DNA of 64,000 bases from Streptomyces sp. WM6378. GTDB lineage: Bacteria > Actinomycetota > Actinomycetes > Streptomycetales > Streptomycetaceae. The notes beneath the pieces are model-generated. The model saw only the letters and a program-made list of their open reading frames with translations. It was not told the origin of the DNA and ran no database searches. The position numbers and the translations under genes were made by a program. The number at the start of each line of letters is the position of its first letter. The first letter of the stretch is position 1. The stretch spans positions 37,729-101,728 of the forward strand of contig NZ_LGDD01000177.1 in NCBI RefSeq assembly GCF_001279695.1, read 5' to 3'. Positions 43,480 to 53,708 of the stretch are shown piece by piece.

Positions 43480-46400
43480 ATGCGGGACAGCCATCGGGCC
43501 GAGGCCGAGCGGCTGTTGGTACGCGCCGTGGAGGAAGAGGTACGGCGCTCCGGCGGACGGTCCGACGGGAGCGCCCTGCTCTCCCGGGGCCGGGGCGCGC
43601 TCGACGCGCTGGCCCAGAGCGCCGCGGAGGAGTACGCGGCCTACACCCACGCCCTGGACGAGGCGGCGGCCGGGCAGCTGTCGTTCGGCGAGCGATTCAA
43701 GCGTGACGGCGGCTCAACCGGCTTACTGGCCACGGGAGTTGGCGCGATCGCCGCCGTGGTCGTCGACATCGCGCTCGGGGTCGGCGCGGGCGGCGCGGTG
43801 GGCACCGGGGCGGCCGTGGCGGTGGCCGGGGCCGCGGGGACGGTCGCCAAGGTGACGGCGTCGCACGTGCCGGCCGCGCACCGCCGGGCCGGGGCGCTCG
43901 GCCAGCCGGGTGGCCTGGAGCAGTTGCGGCTCCAGTGGCTGACGGCGCTTGAGGTGCGGGGCATCCGGCCGTTCCTGGACCAGCAGCGCGCGGTGAGCCC
44001 CAAGCCGCCGCAGAAGAAGGTGCCCACCCAGCTGCGCGGCACGGACAAGAGCGCGGCGGCCCGCCGCAGGTCGGTGCTTGAGCAGTCGTTCGGCCATCTG
44101 CCCGATCCCCAGGGCCCGTTCGCGGGGCGGCGCTCCGAGCTGGCGCGGATCGGCCAGTGGGTGCAGGCGGCCCGGGCCTCGACGGAGACCCGCCCGGTGG
44201 TCGTCGTCCTGCACGGCGCGCCGGGTTCGGGCCGCAGCACCCTCGCGGTGCGGGCGGCGCACGGGCTGCGCGACCAGTTCCGCGGCGCGTGCCTGGTCGA
44301 CATGCGCGGCGGCGGCCTGTCGGGCGAGAGCCCGCTGCCGACCAGGGACGCGCTCCTTCACCTGCTCAACCGGCTCGGCGCGCCCCGCGAGCAGCTCCTG
44401 TTCCGCGAGAGGTCCTCCCCCGAACAGCAGGTGCGCCGCCTCGCCGAGCTCTACCACCAGCACCTGACGGGCCTCGCGGTCACCGTCGTACTGGACGACA
44501 CCGACGACGCCGAGCAGGTCCGCACCCTGGTGCCGCAGCGCTCCGAGGGCCTGGTGCTCGTGACCTCCTCCCAACCGCTCGACCTGCCAGCCGACTTCCC
44601 GGCGTGGGTGCACCAGCTGGCCGTCGAACCACTGGACGCGGCGGGCGCGGAGGAACTCCTTCGCGAGTCCGCCGAGGAGAAGGAGCCCGGCCCCTACGAC
44701 GCCGAATCGACCGAGCTCGTACGGCAGTTGTGCGGTGGGCTCCCGCTGGCGCTGCGCATCGCCGGGTCCTCGCTCGGGCCGCGTTCGGCGCGGGCCCTCG
44801 CCGCGGACCTGGCGGCGTACGGTCCGGTGGCGCCCGCCGAGCGGGCCCTGTGGCTGCGCTACACCGACCAGTCCGAGCCGGCCCGCCGCCTCCTGCGCCG
44901 CCTGGCGCTCGCGGGCCGGGCCTCGCTCGGCGCGGCGGCCGCGGCGTCGCTGCTCGCCGTCGACGAGCAGGAGGCCCAGCGCCAGCTCGCGGCCCTTGCC
45001 GCGGCCGGGCTCATCGACCACGTGCGCGGCAGCCGCTACCGGTTGCACGACGTCGTAAGGTCCTTCGCCGAGGCCCGCCTCGCCGACGAGGAGGAACAGG
45101 CCGAGCGGGTGGCCGCGCAAGAACGCCTCATCCGCAACTACGCGGAGCTCGCGGACGCGGTGGGCCGCATGGTCGACGGCAAGATGTCGACGCGGGCCGG
45201 CCAGTTCGGCGGGCACGGCTTCCCCTCCCTGGACGCGGCGCTGCGCTGGCTGGACGACGAGTCGAGCTTCATCACGGCCGCCCTGCGCCAGGCCGAGGGC
45301 GTCGACCAGGAGGCCGTGCTCAGCCTGCTCGGCGCGCTGTGCGACTACTGCCTGCTGCGCGGCGACCTCTACCGCCTGGGCGAGATCAGCGAGCTGACCC
45401 AGGCCGTCGACCAGGGCCTGCTCGTCCGTTCCGTGCAGTGGCGCACCGGCATCGCGGCCCGCCAGCTCGGCGAGCTCGACACGGCGCGTACGACGCTGTC
45501 GTCCGTGGTCAACCTCTACCGCGAGGCCCAGCACGAGGCGGGCCAGGCCCTCGCGCTGTGCTCGCTCGGCATCACCCTGCACCACCAGGGCAACCTCGCC
45601 GAGGCCGCGACCCGCCTGCGCGAGGCGATCGACCTCCAGGCCGGCGAGGAGCTGTCCGGCGACCGCGCCTGGTCGCTGCACGCCCTTGCGGCGGTCGAGC
45701 GCGACCGCGCCAACCTGTCCGGCGCACTGACCCTGCTCGCCACCGCGCTCGCCCTGCACCGCGAGAACGAGTCGCTGCACGGCGAGGCCTGGACGCACTT
45801 CCAGCTCGGCCAGCTGTATCTGCGGATGGGCGAAGTCCCGCGCGCCGAGGAGGAGTTGCGCACCGCGCTCGACATGTACGGGCGCACGCGCGACGGCCGC
45901 GGCGAGGCCTGGGCGATGACCCAGCTGGCCCGCGCCCGGCTCGTCGACGGCGACGCGTCGGCCGCCGTCGACCAGCTCCGCCAGGCCCTGTCGCGCCACC
46001 GCGAGCAGGAGGACGCGCGCGGCGAGGCCTGGACGCTGTACTACCTGGGCCAGGCCCTGGAGGAGCGCGGCGACCGCGACCAGGCGGTGCGCGAGCTGGA
46101 GCGGGCCCGCACGATGTTCTCCCGCATGCGCGACGTGTACGGGCTCGCCTGCACCCGCCACCACTCGGGCCGGGTCACCCGCGACCAGCGCGCCGCCCAG
46201 ACCGGCAACCTGCGCAACTCCGGCTTCGCCCGCCAGCTCCTGGTCGACGCGCGCGCCGACTTCCACCGCATCGGGGTGGCGCACGGCGAGGCCTGGACGT
46301 GTCTGGAGCTCGCCTTGATCGACGCGGGCAACAACCGCCCGGGGCCGGCGCTCGCGCTGTGCGACGAGGCGACCGCGCTGTTCGCCTCGTACGACGACCG

Positions 46401-46686
46401 GCGCGGCGGCGACTGGTCCCGCTTCCTTCGCTGCACGCTGCTGCCGTACGCGGGCGCGGGCGGCGTGGACGTCGGCACGGCGGTCGCCCAGGAGGAGGTG
46501 GCCCAGCTCCTGCGCGCCACCCACGACTCCCGCGACGGCAAGCTGGAGGACTGCGCGGAGGCCTTCGCGCTCGTGCTGGAGCGCGGCATCTCCCTGGAGG
46601 CGGGCTGGCAGGCCTGGCACCTGGGCATGGTCCCGGACCGGCACGCCCGGGAGGTCATGGGGGTGCCGGTGAGGGCGGGGCGCTGA
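43480..46686 (+). CDS. STAND protein: NB-ARC ATPase with TPR repeats and membrane segment
   Basis: 1068 residues. An N-terminal helical region (1-70) and a Gly/Ala-rich hydrophobic segment (about 80-130) are followed by an NB-ARC domain. Its P-loop is GAPGSGRST at 246-254 with Arg252 in place of the usual Lys; Walker B is VVLDD (Asp339/340); GLPL is at 420-423; an MHD-like LHD is at 522-524. Five or more TPR units follow with an exact 40-residue period (GQAL/AW at 691, 731, 771, 811, 851). It resembles AfsR/NLR-type signal proteins without the SARP DNA-binding domain. The role is not known. Confidence 0.88.
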   Translation: MRDSHRAEAERLLVRAVEEEVRRSGGRSDGSALLSRGRGALDALAQSAAEEYAAYTHALDEAAAGQLSFGERFKRDGGSTGLLATGVGAIAAVVVDIALGVGAGGAVGTGAAVAVAGAAGTVAKVTASHVPAAHRRAGALGQPGGLEQLRLQWLTALEVRGIRPFLDQQRAVSPKPPQKKVPTQLRGTDKSAAARRRSVLEQSFGHLPDPQGPFAGRRSELARIGQWVQAARASTETRPVVVVLHGAPGSGRSTLAVRAAHGLRDQFRGACLVDMRGGGLSGESPLPTRDALLHLLNRLGAPREQLLFRERSSPEQQVRRLAELYHQHLTGLAVTVVLDDTDDAEQVRTLVPQRSEGLVLVTSSQPLDLPADFPAWVHQLAVEPLDAAGAEELLRESAEEKEPGPYDAESTELVRQLCGGLPLALRIAGSSLGPRSARALAADLAAYGPVAPAERALWLRYTDQSEPARRLLRRLALAGRASLGAAAAASLLAVDEQEAQRQLAALAAAGLIDHVRGSRYRLHDVVRSFAEARLADEEEQAERVAAQERLIRNYAELADAVGRMVDGKMSTRAGQFGGHGFPSLDAALRWLDDESSFITAALRQAEGVDQEAVLSLLGALCDYCLLRGDLYRLGEISELTQAVDQGLLVRSVQWRTGIAARQLGELDTARTTLSSVVNLYREAQHEAGQALALCSLGITLHHQGNLAEAATRLREAIDLQAGEELSGDRAWSLHALAAVERDRANLSGALTLLATALALHRENESLHGEAWTHFQLGQLYLRMGEVPRAEEELRTALDMYGRTRDGRGEAWAMTQLARARLVDGDASAAVDQLRQALSRHREQEDARGEAWTLYYLGQALEERGDRDQAVRELERARTMFSRMRDVYGLACTRHHSGRVTRDQRAAQTGNLRNSGFARQLLVDARADFHRIGVAHGEAWTCLELALIDAGNNRPGPALALCDEATALFASYDDRRGGDWSRFLRCTLLPYAGAGGVDVGTAVAQEEVAQLLRATHDSRDGKLEDCAEAFALVLERGISLEAGWQAWHLGMVPDRHAREVMGVPVRAGR

Positions 46687-46714
46687 CGCCGCCGGCCACA
46701 GCCGGAAGCACCCG

Positions 46715-46742
46715 CCGCCGCGTCCCGGAACGGGCGCGGCGG
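46715..46742. terminator. Possible terminator between convergent genes
   Basis: A 12-bp GC-rich stem (46715-46727 with 46731-46742, one bulged T) with a 3-base loop sits between the STAND gene and the convergent small membrane protein gene. No T-run. Confidence 0.4.
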
Positions 46743-46770
46743 GGGCGCTCAGCAGACCCCGAGGGGGGGG

Positions 46771-47007
46771 TCAGGCGTTCTTCGGTGCGCCCTTGCCCGG
46801 GGCGGCCGCCGGGGTCGCCGCGGACGGGTCCGGGGTCTCCTCGAAGTCGACCTTGCCCATGTGGCGGTTCATCGACTTCATCAGCATCCACACGCCAAGG
46901 GCGAGGGCGGCGAAGACGATGAAGCCGAGGACACCCGGCGTCACCTTGTCGTTGTTGATCTCGTCGGCCAACGGGATCATGTGCGTCATTGCGAGGCTTG
47001 CGCTCAT
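46771..47007 (-). CDS. Small membrane protein next to mca
   Basis: About 78 residues. One central membrane helix (TPGVLGFIVFAALALGVWMLM) is followed by a basic segment (KSMNRHMGKVDF) and a Pro/Ala-rich tail. The start is uncertain: ATG at 47016 (overlapping mca), 47007 or 46989 are all possible and none has a strong ribosome site, consistent with translation coupled to mca. It is commonly found next to mca in Streptomyces. Function unknown. Confidence 0.75.
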   Translation of the reverse strand: MSASLAMTHMIPLADEINNDKVTPGVLGFIVFAALALGVWMLMKSMNRHMGKVDFEETPDPSAATPAAAPGKGAPKNA

Positions 47008-47008
47008 A

Positions 47009-47890
47009 TCAGGCATTGTCGCGTACGCCCGCGAAGAGGTCGTCCTCGGGGAGGGAAGTGTCCACGAGCGACTTCGCGAGCTCGTACTCCTCGGTCGGCC
47101 AGACATCCTTCTGGAGGTCGAGCGGCACGCGGAACCAGCCGCCGTCCGGGTCGATCTGGGTGGCGTGCGCGATGAGCGCCTTGTCCCGGATCTCGAAGAA
47201 CTCCGCGCACGGAACGTGCGTGGTCAGCGTGCGTTCGGCGCGCTCGAACTCCTTCCAGCGCTCCAGCCACTCGCCGTACGGGGACTCCATGCCGCGGGCG
47301 AGCAGCGCCTCGTGCAGGGCGACCGTGCGCGGCTTGTTGAAGCCCTGGTTGTAGTAGAGCTTCTGCGGCTGGAAGGCCGGGCCGAACTCGTCCTCGGGGA
47401 ACTTCTCGGTGTCGGCCGCGCCCTCGAAGGCCACCATCGTGATCTTGTGCGTCATGATGTGGTCGGGGTGCGGGTAGCCGCCGTTCTCGTCGTACGTCGT
47501 GATGACCTGCGGACGGAAGTTGCGGATGGACCGCACGAGGCGGCCGGCCGCGACGTCCACGTCCTCCAGGGCGAAGCAGCCCTCCGGCAGCGGCGGCAGC
47601 GGGTCGCCCTCGGGCAGCCCCGAGTCGACGAAGCCGAGCCACTCCTGGCTCACGCCGAGGATCTCGCGCGCCTCGTCCATCTCTCTCTTGCGGACCTCGT
47701 GGATGTGCTCCTCGATGTACTTGTCGCCCTGGAGCTTGGGGTTGAGGATGGAGCCGCGCTCGCCTCCGGTGCAGGTCACGACCAGCACGTCCACCCCCTC
47801 GGACACATACTTCGCCATGGTGGCCGCGCCCTTGCTCGACTCGTCGTCGGGGTGGGCGTGGACGGCCATCAGTCGCAGCTGCTCAGTCAA
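47009..47890 (-). CDS. mca: Mycothiol S-conjugate amidase
   Basis: 293 residues. LmbE-like zinc hydrolase with the metal motifs AHPDDES (His13, Asp15, Asp16) and GGYPHPDH, ENGGYPHPDHIMTH and FNKPRTVALHE. It cleaves mycothiol conjugates to release mercapturic acids for export and GlcN-inositol, detoxifying electrophiles. TTG 47890 is the start, with GAGGA upstream. It is divergent from the DUF4307 gene and coupled to a small membrane protein gene downstream. Confidence 0.94.
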   Translation of the reverse strand: MTEQLRLMAVHAHPDDESSKGAATMAKYVSEGVDVLVVTCTGGERGSILNPKLQGDKYIEEHIHEVRKREMDEAREILGVSQEWLGFVDSGLPEGDPLPPLPEGCFALEDVDVAAGRLVRSIRNFRPQVITTYDENGGYPHPDHIMTHKITMVAFEGAADTEKFPEDEFGPAFQPQKLYYNQGFNKPRTVALHEALLARGMESPYGEWLERWKEFERAERTLTTHVPCAEFFEIRDKALIAHATQIDPDGGWFRVPLDLQKDVWPTEEYELAKSLVDTSLPEDDLFAGVRDNA

Positions 47891-47957
47891 GACTCGATCC
47901 TCGGTGGCTCAGTAAGTGAATTCGGCGCCCTCTGTGATCGGCGCAATGGGCGGCTTC

Positions 47958-47963
47958 TATAGT
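47958..47963 (+). promoter_or_regulatory. Possible -10 hexamer of the DUF4307 gene
   Basis: TATAGT at 47958-47963 stands out in this GC-rich divergent region (47891-48017), about 55 bases before the DUF4307 start. A matching -35 is weak. Confidence 0.35.
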
Positions 47964-48017
47964 GACCGAATCGGGGGGCGGAAAATTCCGGCGACCCCCA
48001 CCAGCAGGAGGACGATC

Positions 48018-48419
48018 ATGGCCGCTGTTCGCGAGCAGCTCCCTCAGGGGCGCTACGGGCGTTCGGCGGACGAGCGCGCGGACCGCAAGCTGAAGATCGT
48101 CGGCTCGGTGCTCGGAATCGTGCTGCTCGGCGTGATCGGCTGGATCGGTTACGACTACGTGGGCGGGCAGTCGCTCTCCGCGCAGGTGATCAAGTTCAAG
48201 GTGGTCTCGGACACCTCGGTCGAGGTGCACCTCGAAGTCGTCAAGGACAAGAACGCCAAGGGCACCTGCACCCTGCGCGCCCAGCAGACCAGCGGCGACG
48301 ACGTGGGCCGGGCGGACTTCCGGTTCGACGAGCCGGTCAAACAGGTCGACAAGGTCGTCACGATCACGACGACCTCGCGGGCGACGGCCGCCGACCTGGT
48401 CAGCTGCCAGTCCGACTGA
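48018..48419 (+). CDS. DUF4307 domain protein
   Basis: 133 residues. A short cytoplasmic N-terminus (LPQGRYGRSADERADRKLK) is followed by one membrane helix (IVGSVLGIVLLGVIGWIGYDYV) and an extracytoplasmic beta-domain (KVVSDTSVEVHLEVVKDKNAKGTCTLRAQ) with two Cys. ATG 48018 follows AGGAGG at seven bases. The family is conserved in actinobacteria beside mca and greA. Function unknown. Confidence 0.9.
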   Translation: MAAVREQLPQGRYGRSADERADRKLKIVGSVLGIVLLGVIGWIGYDYVGGQSLSAQVIKFKVVSDTSVEVHLEVVKDKNAKGTCTLRAQQTSGDDVGRADFRFDEPVKQVDKVVTITTTSRATAADLVSCQSD

Positions 48420-48631
48420 GCCGCAGCGGCCCGCCCCGGCCCCGTACTGCTCAAGTTATTGATCAAGGTTGACGACGCACAGGCTCTGACCTGCGTTGAT
48501 GAAGTTCTAGCGGTTTATGTCCTCCCCCTACGGCGCCTGAATTGTTAGGCTCGTGGTTTCGCCCACCCATCCAGGCACATGCTTTGGGGTAGGGCGATGC
48601 TTTGTATTCCCAGTACCGACGAGGAGCACCT

Positions 48632-49129
48632 GTGACCCAGACCAGCGACAACGTCACCTGGCTGACCCAGGAGGCGTACAACCAGCTCAAGGCCGAGCTG
48701 GAGTACCTGTCTGGTCCCGCGCGCACGGAGATCGCCGTAAAGATCGCGGCGGCCCGTGAGGAGGGTGACCTCCGGGAGAACGGCGGGTACCACGCGGCCA
48801 AGGAGGAGCAGGGCAAGATGGAGCTCCGGGTGCGCCAGCTGACCCAGCTCCTGGAGCACGCCAAGGTCGGCGAGGCCCCCGCCGCGGACGGCGTGGTGGC
48901 CCCCGGCATGCTCGTCACGATCGCCTTCGACGGCGACGAGGACGACACCCTGCAGTTCCTGATGGCCTCGCGCGAGTACGCCTCGGGCGACTTCGAGACG
49001 TACTCGCCGCAGTCGCCGCTCGGCTCCGGCGTGAACGGCAAGAAGGTCGGCGAGGACGCCGAGTACGAGCTGCCCAACGGCAAGAAGGCCTCGGTGAAGA
49101 TCCTCGCGGCCGAGCCGTTCACCGGCTGA
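48632..49129 (+). CDS. greA: Transcription elongation factor GreA
   Basis: 165 residues. N-terminal coiled coil with the acidic tip AAREEGDLRENGGYHAAKEEQG and a C-terminal FKBP-like domain (YSPQSPLGSGVNGKKVGEDAEYELPNGKKASVKIL). It stimulates transcript cleavage by backtracked RNA polymerase. GTG 48632 has GAGGAG at six bases; an upstream ATG at 48602 is less likely. Confidence 0.95.
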   Translation: MTQTSDNVTWLTQEAYNQLKAELEYLSGPARTEIAVKIAAAREEGDLRENGGYHAAKEEQGKMELRVRQLTQLLEHAKVGEAPAADGVVAPGMLVTIAFDGDEDDTLQFLMASREYASGDFETYSPQSPLGSGVNGKKVGEDAEYELPNGKKASVKILAAEPFTG

Positions 49130-49150
49130 CACCCGCACGCCCTGCTGTAC

Positions 49151-49203
49151 GCAGCACGAAGCCCCCGACCGCGCCTTTCCAGCGGCCGGGGGCTTCGTGC
49201 TGC
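49151..49203. terminator. Long bidirectional hairpin between greA and the ABC exporter
   Basis: A 22-bp stem (49151-49172 with 49182-49203, one mismatch) with a 9-base loop. It covers the gap between the convergent greA and ABC permease genes and its right arm reaches the permease stop codon. Confidence 0.85.
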
Positions 49204-50044
49204 TAGGCGGTGGCCGAGCGGTACTTGCGGACCGCCAGCGTGCGGAAGACCACGATGATCAGGATCGACCAGAGCAGCGAGGCCCAGACCGGGTGCTGCA
49301 TCGGCCAGGCGCTGGAGTCGACCACACCCGGGTTGCCGAACAGCGTGCGGCAGGCCTGGACGGTCGCGCTGAAGGGGTTCCACTCGGCGATGTGGCGCAG
49401 CCAGGCCGTCATCCCCGAGGTGTTCACGAACGCGTTGGACACGAAGGTGACCGGGAACAGCCAGATCAGCCCGCCCGAGGTGGCCGCCTCGGGGGTACGT
49501 ACGGACAGGCCGATCAGGGCGCCGATCCAGGAGAACGCGTACCCGAGCAGGAGCAGCAGGGCGAAGGCGCCGAGCATCTTGGGCAGGCCGTTGTGGATGC
49601 GCCAGCCCACCAGGAGGGCCACGATCGCGAGGACGACGACGGTCAGGGTGGTCTGCACGAGGTCGGCGAGCGTGCGACCGGTCAGGACCGCGCCCCGCGC
49701 CATGGGCAGCGAGCGGAAGCGGTCGATGAGGCCCTTGTGCATGTCGTCGGCGATGCCCGCGCCCGCTCCGGCGGTCGCGAAGGTGACGGTCTGCGCGAAG
49801 ATGCCGGCCATCAGGAACTCGCGGTAGGCGCCGGCGTCGGTGGTGCCGCCGATGTTGACCGAGCCGCCGAAGACGTAGCTGAACAGCACCACGAACATGA
49901 TCGGCTGGATGAGGCCGAAGATGACCATCTCCGGGATCCGGGTCATGCGGATCAAGTTCCGCTTGGCAACGACCAGCGAGTCCCGTACGGACCCGCCGAT
50001 GCCGCCCCGAGCCCGCGGTGCGGGTACGACGTCGGTGATGGCAC

Positions 50045-50048
<4 letters not shown>
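49203..50048 (-). CDS. ABC transporter permease (DrrB-like)
   Basis: 281 residues. ABC-2-type permease with six hydrophobic segments (VIFGLIQPIMFVVLFSYVFGGSV, LAIVALLVGW, MLGAFALLLLLGYAFSWIGALIGL, LLWSILIIVVFRTLAV) and the family motif EWNPFSATVQACRTLFGNP. GTG 50048 overlaps the ATPase stop as GTGA. It partners the ATPase upstream as a drug or lipid exporter. The substrate is unknown. Confidence 0.9.
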
Positions 50049-51058
<1,010 letters not shown>

Positions 51059-51226
51059 GTGGGTACCCCCCAGAGTTGGGTGTGACTTCCTGGACAAATC
51101 CTAGATTTTCCGGGCATGGAGTGCCCGGTGGAGCCTTTGTCGAGCCACACCATAACGCGATACATCGCGTCCTGTCAGCGGTCCTGCGCGACCTTCCTCA
51201 CCCCCTGGTCACGCACAGGTCCCGGA

Positions 51227-52456
51227 TCAGCCCATGACCGTGTAGCCCGCCTCCCGCAGCGCCGCCGACACCTCCGCGCAGTGCTCCGGGCCCTTCGTCT
51301 CCAACTGCAACTCGACCTCCACCTCCGTGAGTCCGAGCCGAGGGTCGGTCCGCACGTGGCTCACGTCCAACACATTGGCATCCAGCACTGACAATTCCCC
51401 GAGAAGCGAGGCCAGCGCCCCGGGCCGGTCCGTCAGGCGAAGGCGCAGCGACAGGTAGCGGCCCGCCGCCGACATGCCGTGCCGCAGGATCCGCTGCATC
51501 AGGAGCGGGTCCACATTGCCGCCGGAGAGCACCGCGACGACCGGCCCCCGGAATGCCCCCGGATCGCTGAGCAGCGCGGCCACCGGGCTCGCCCCGGCCG
51601 GCTCCACGACCAGCTTCGCCCGCTCCAGGCAGAGCAGCAGCGCACTGGAGAGCTCGTCCTCGGAGACCGTACGCACCTCGTCCACCAGCTCGCTGACCAG
51701 CGCGAACGGTATGTCCCCGGGCCGCCCCACCTTGATCCCGTCGGCCATCGTCGGCGCCGGGTCGATGGCAACGGGGTGCCCGACGGCCAGCGAGGGCGGG
51801 TAGGCCGCGGCGGCCGCCGCCTGCACGCCGACGATCTTCACGTCGGGCCGCAGCGCCTTCACCGCGACCGCGATGCCCGCCGCAAGACCGCCGCCACCGA
51901 TGCCGACGACGATGGTGCGCACCTCGGGGCACTGCTCCAGGATCTCCAGGCCCACCGTGCCCTGCCCGGCGATGATGTCCTGGTGGTCGAAGGGGTGGAT
52001 GAACACCGCGCCGGTCTCGGCCGCGTACGCCTCGGCGGCGGCCAGCGTCTCGTCCACGACCGTGCCGTGCAGGATCACCTCCGCGCCGTAGTGCCGGGTC
52101 GCGGCGACCTTCGGCAGCGGGGCGCCCATGGGCATGAACACCGTCGAGTGCACGCCGAGCAGCGAGGAGGCCAGGGCCACGCCCTGCGCGTGGTTGCCCG
52201 CGCTCGCGGCGACGACCCCGGCCGCCCGCTCCTCGGGACGCAGCCCCGCGATCCGTACGTACGCCCCGCGCAGCTTGAACGAACCGGTGCGCTGGAGGTT
52301 CTCGCACTTGAGGTGGACCGGGGCTCCCACCAGCGACGACAGGTGGCGGGACCCCTCCATCGCGGTGGTGCGGGCCACCCCCGACAGCATCTTCTGCGCG
52401 CCGCGGATGTCATCGAGGATGAGGTGGTGCAAGGGGCCAGACGTACTGAAGCTCAT
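51227..52456 (-). CDS. ilvA: Threonine ammonia-lyase (ACT domain)
   Basis: 409 residues. PLP lysine in RTGSFKLRGAYVRI, SAGNHAQGVA, the Gly loop VVGIGGGGLAAGIAVA and SGGNVDPLLMQ, then a C-terminal ACT domain (about 335-409, LRLRLTDRPGALASLLGEL). It converts threonine to 2-oxobutyrate and ammonia. One C-terminal ACT domain and this length match the short IlvA/TdcB-like forms of actinobacteria, so a catabolic or biosynthetic role cannot be fixed. It is divergent from a MarR regulator. Confidence 0.93.
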   Translation of the reverse strand: MSFSTSGPLHHLILDDIRGAQKMLSGVARTTAMEGSRHLSSLVGAPVHLKCENLQRTGSFKLRGAYVRIAGLRPEERAAGVVAASAGNHAQGVALASSLLGVHSTVFMPMGAPLPKVAATRHYGAEVILHGTVVDETLAAAEAYAAETGAVFIHPFDHQDIIAGQGTVGLEILEQCPEVRTIVVGIGGGGLAAGIAVAVKALRPDVKIVGVQAAAAAAYPPSLAVGHPVAIDPAPTMADGIKVGRPGDIPFALVSELVDEVRTVSEDELSSALLLCLERAKLVVEPAGASPVAALLSDPGAFRGPVVAVLSGGNVDPLLMQRILRHGMSAAGRYLSLRLRLTDRPGALASLLGELSVLDANVLDVSHVRTDPRLGLTEVEVELQLETKGPEHCAEVSAALREAGYTVMG

Positions 52457-52612
52457 GACAGCAAGTCTTGCAGCTCACGCCCCTTTCCGGCCGCCCGGAT
52501 TCTCATGCGCACGGGAGTTGTCCACAGGTTTGCGCACCGCCGGTACGTATGCCGGTCGGGCCGCGTACTCTGTCCCCCACCACACCGACACCCGCACGAG
52601 AGAGCCCCGGCC

Positions 52613-53116
52613 ATGCCCCCAGTTCAGGACATGACTCCCCCGCTTGACCCCGGCCTCCTCGATGCCCTCCAGCACCAGGTGGCCGTGTTCGCCCGCCGCG
52701 CCGAGCAGACCAGGCTCGGCGGCGTCGGACAGGTCCGCAACTCGATGGACCGGGCCGCGTACCTGCTGCTCAACCGGCTTGACCTGGAAGGCCCGATGGG
52801 CGTCAAGGCACTCGCCGCGGGCATGGGGATCGACTCGTCGACCGTGACCCGCCAGGTCGCGCCGCTCGTCGACACCGGCCTGGTCAAGCGCACTTCGCAC
52901 CCCGAGGACGGCCGGGCGGTAGTGCTCCAGCTGTCCCCGCGCGGCCAGTCCCGCCTCGAAGAGGTGCGCTCCTCACGGCGCGAGCTGATGGCCCAGGTCA
53001 CCGACGGGTGGACGGAGCACGAGCGGGAGTCGTTCTGCACGCTGCTCACCCGCTTCAACTCCGCGCTCTCGGCCCGCCAGTCGGCCACTCAGGAGCCGTC
53101 CGCGCCGACCTCTTGA
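52613..53116 (+). CDS. MarR family transcriptional regulator
   Basis: 167 residues. Winged-helix domain with MGVKALAAGMGIDSSTVTRQVAPLVDTGLVKRTSHPEDGRAVVLQLSPRGQ (recognition helix and wing) flanked by helical dimer segments. ATG 52613 follows GAGAG; ATG 52631 is possible. Its divergence from ilvA (156-base spacer) suggests a link, but its ligand is unknown. Confidence 0.9.
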   Translation: MPPVQDMTPPLDPGLLDALQHQVAVFARRAEQTRLGGVGQVRNSMDRAAYLLLNRLDLEGPMGVKALAAGMGIDSSTVTRQVAPLVDTGLVKRTSHPEDGRAVVLQLSPRGQSRLEEVRSSRRELMAQVTDGWTEHERESFCTLLTRFNSALSARQSATQEPSAPTS

Positions 53117-53140
53117 CCGGGGGCTCGCGCCTGCCCTCAT

Positions 53141-53662
53141 ATGAGGCTCATGCGCGAGCGGCACTCCAGCCAACACCGCCGCCGCACCCGGGAGTTCGAG
53201 GCATACGTGGCGGGCGCGGGCGGCCGGTTGCTGCATGCCGCCACCCTGCTCACCGCCGAGCTCCCGGACGACAACCCGCGCGCCCGGCGCCTGCTCACCG
53301 CCGCCCTGGCCGAAACGTACGCCCGCTGGCACCGGCTGCGCGGTGAGGACCCGTACGACCGCACCCGCCAGGAGCTCGCCGCCCGGTTCGCCCGCGCGGC
53401 TTGGCGCCACCACCGGCCGGTCGTCCCCGGCCTGCCCCGGCCGCACGCCGACGAGGGGCTGCTCGCGCGGCTCACCCCGCAGGAGCGGCTCATCCTCGTC
53501 CTGCGGCTGTACGAAGGGGTCGCCGAGGAGCAGACGGCGGCGCTGGTCGGGCTGCCGGCCGACCGGGTCCGCGCCATCTGCACCCGGGCGATCGCCACCA
53601 TGCGCAGCACCCCGCCGACGCCGCCCGCGCCCGCCGCCCCGGCCCCCGGGGTGGCCACATGA
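53141..53662 (+). CDS. ECF-sigma-like HTH protein with degenerate region 2
   Basis: 173 residues. The C-terminal part is sigma region 4-like (LTPQERLILVLRLYEGVAEEQTAALVGLPADRVRAICTRAIATMRS). The N-terminal part (FEAYVAGAGGRLLHAATLLTAELPDDNPRARRLLTAALAETYARWHRLR) looks like a worn SigE-family region 2 without the usual DLLQ acidic box. A Pro/Ala tail ends it. It may be a non-canonical sigma factor or a DNA-binding regulator. It is followed 46 bases later by a small membrane protein gene. Confidence 0.75.
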   Translation: MRLMRERHSSQHRRRTREFEAYVAGAGGRLLHAATLLTAELPDDNPRARRLLTAALAETYARWHRLRGEDPYDRTRQELAARFARAAWRHHRPVVPGLPRPHADEGLLARLTPQERLILVLRLYEGVAEEQTAALVGLPADRVRAICTRAIATMRSTPPTPPAPAAPAPGVAT

Positions 53663-53708
53663 GCGGCCGCGTCCACCTGACCGGGGCCCCGGCACGGGAG
53701 GCTGTCCG

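Noticed and set aside
43723..46644. A 973-codon minus-strand open frame
   Set aside because: It lies entirely antisense to the STAND gene, with no domain or ribosome site; a composition shadow.
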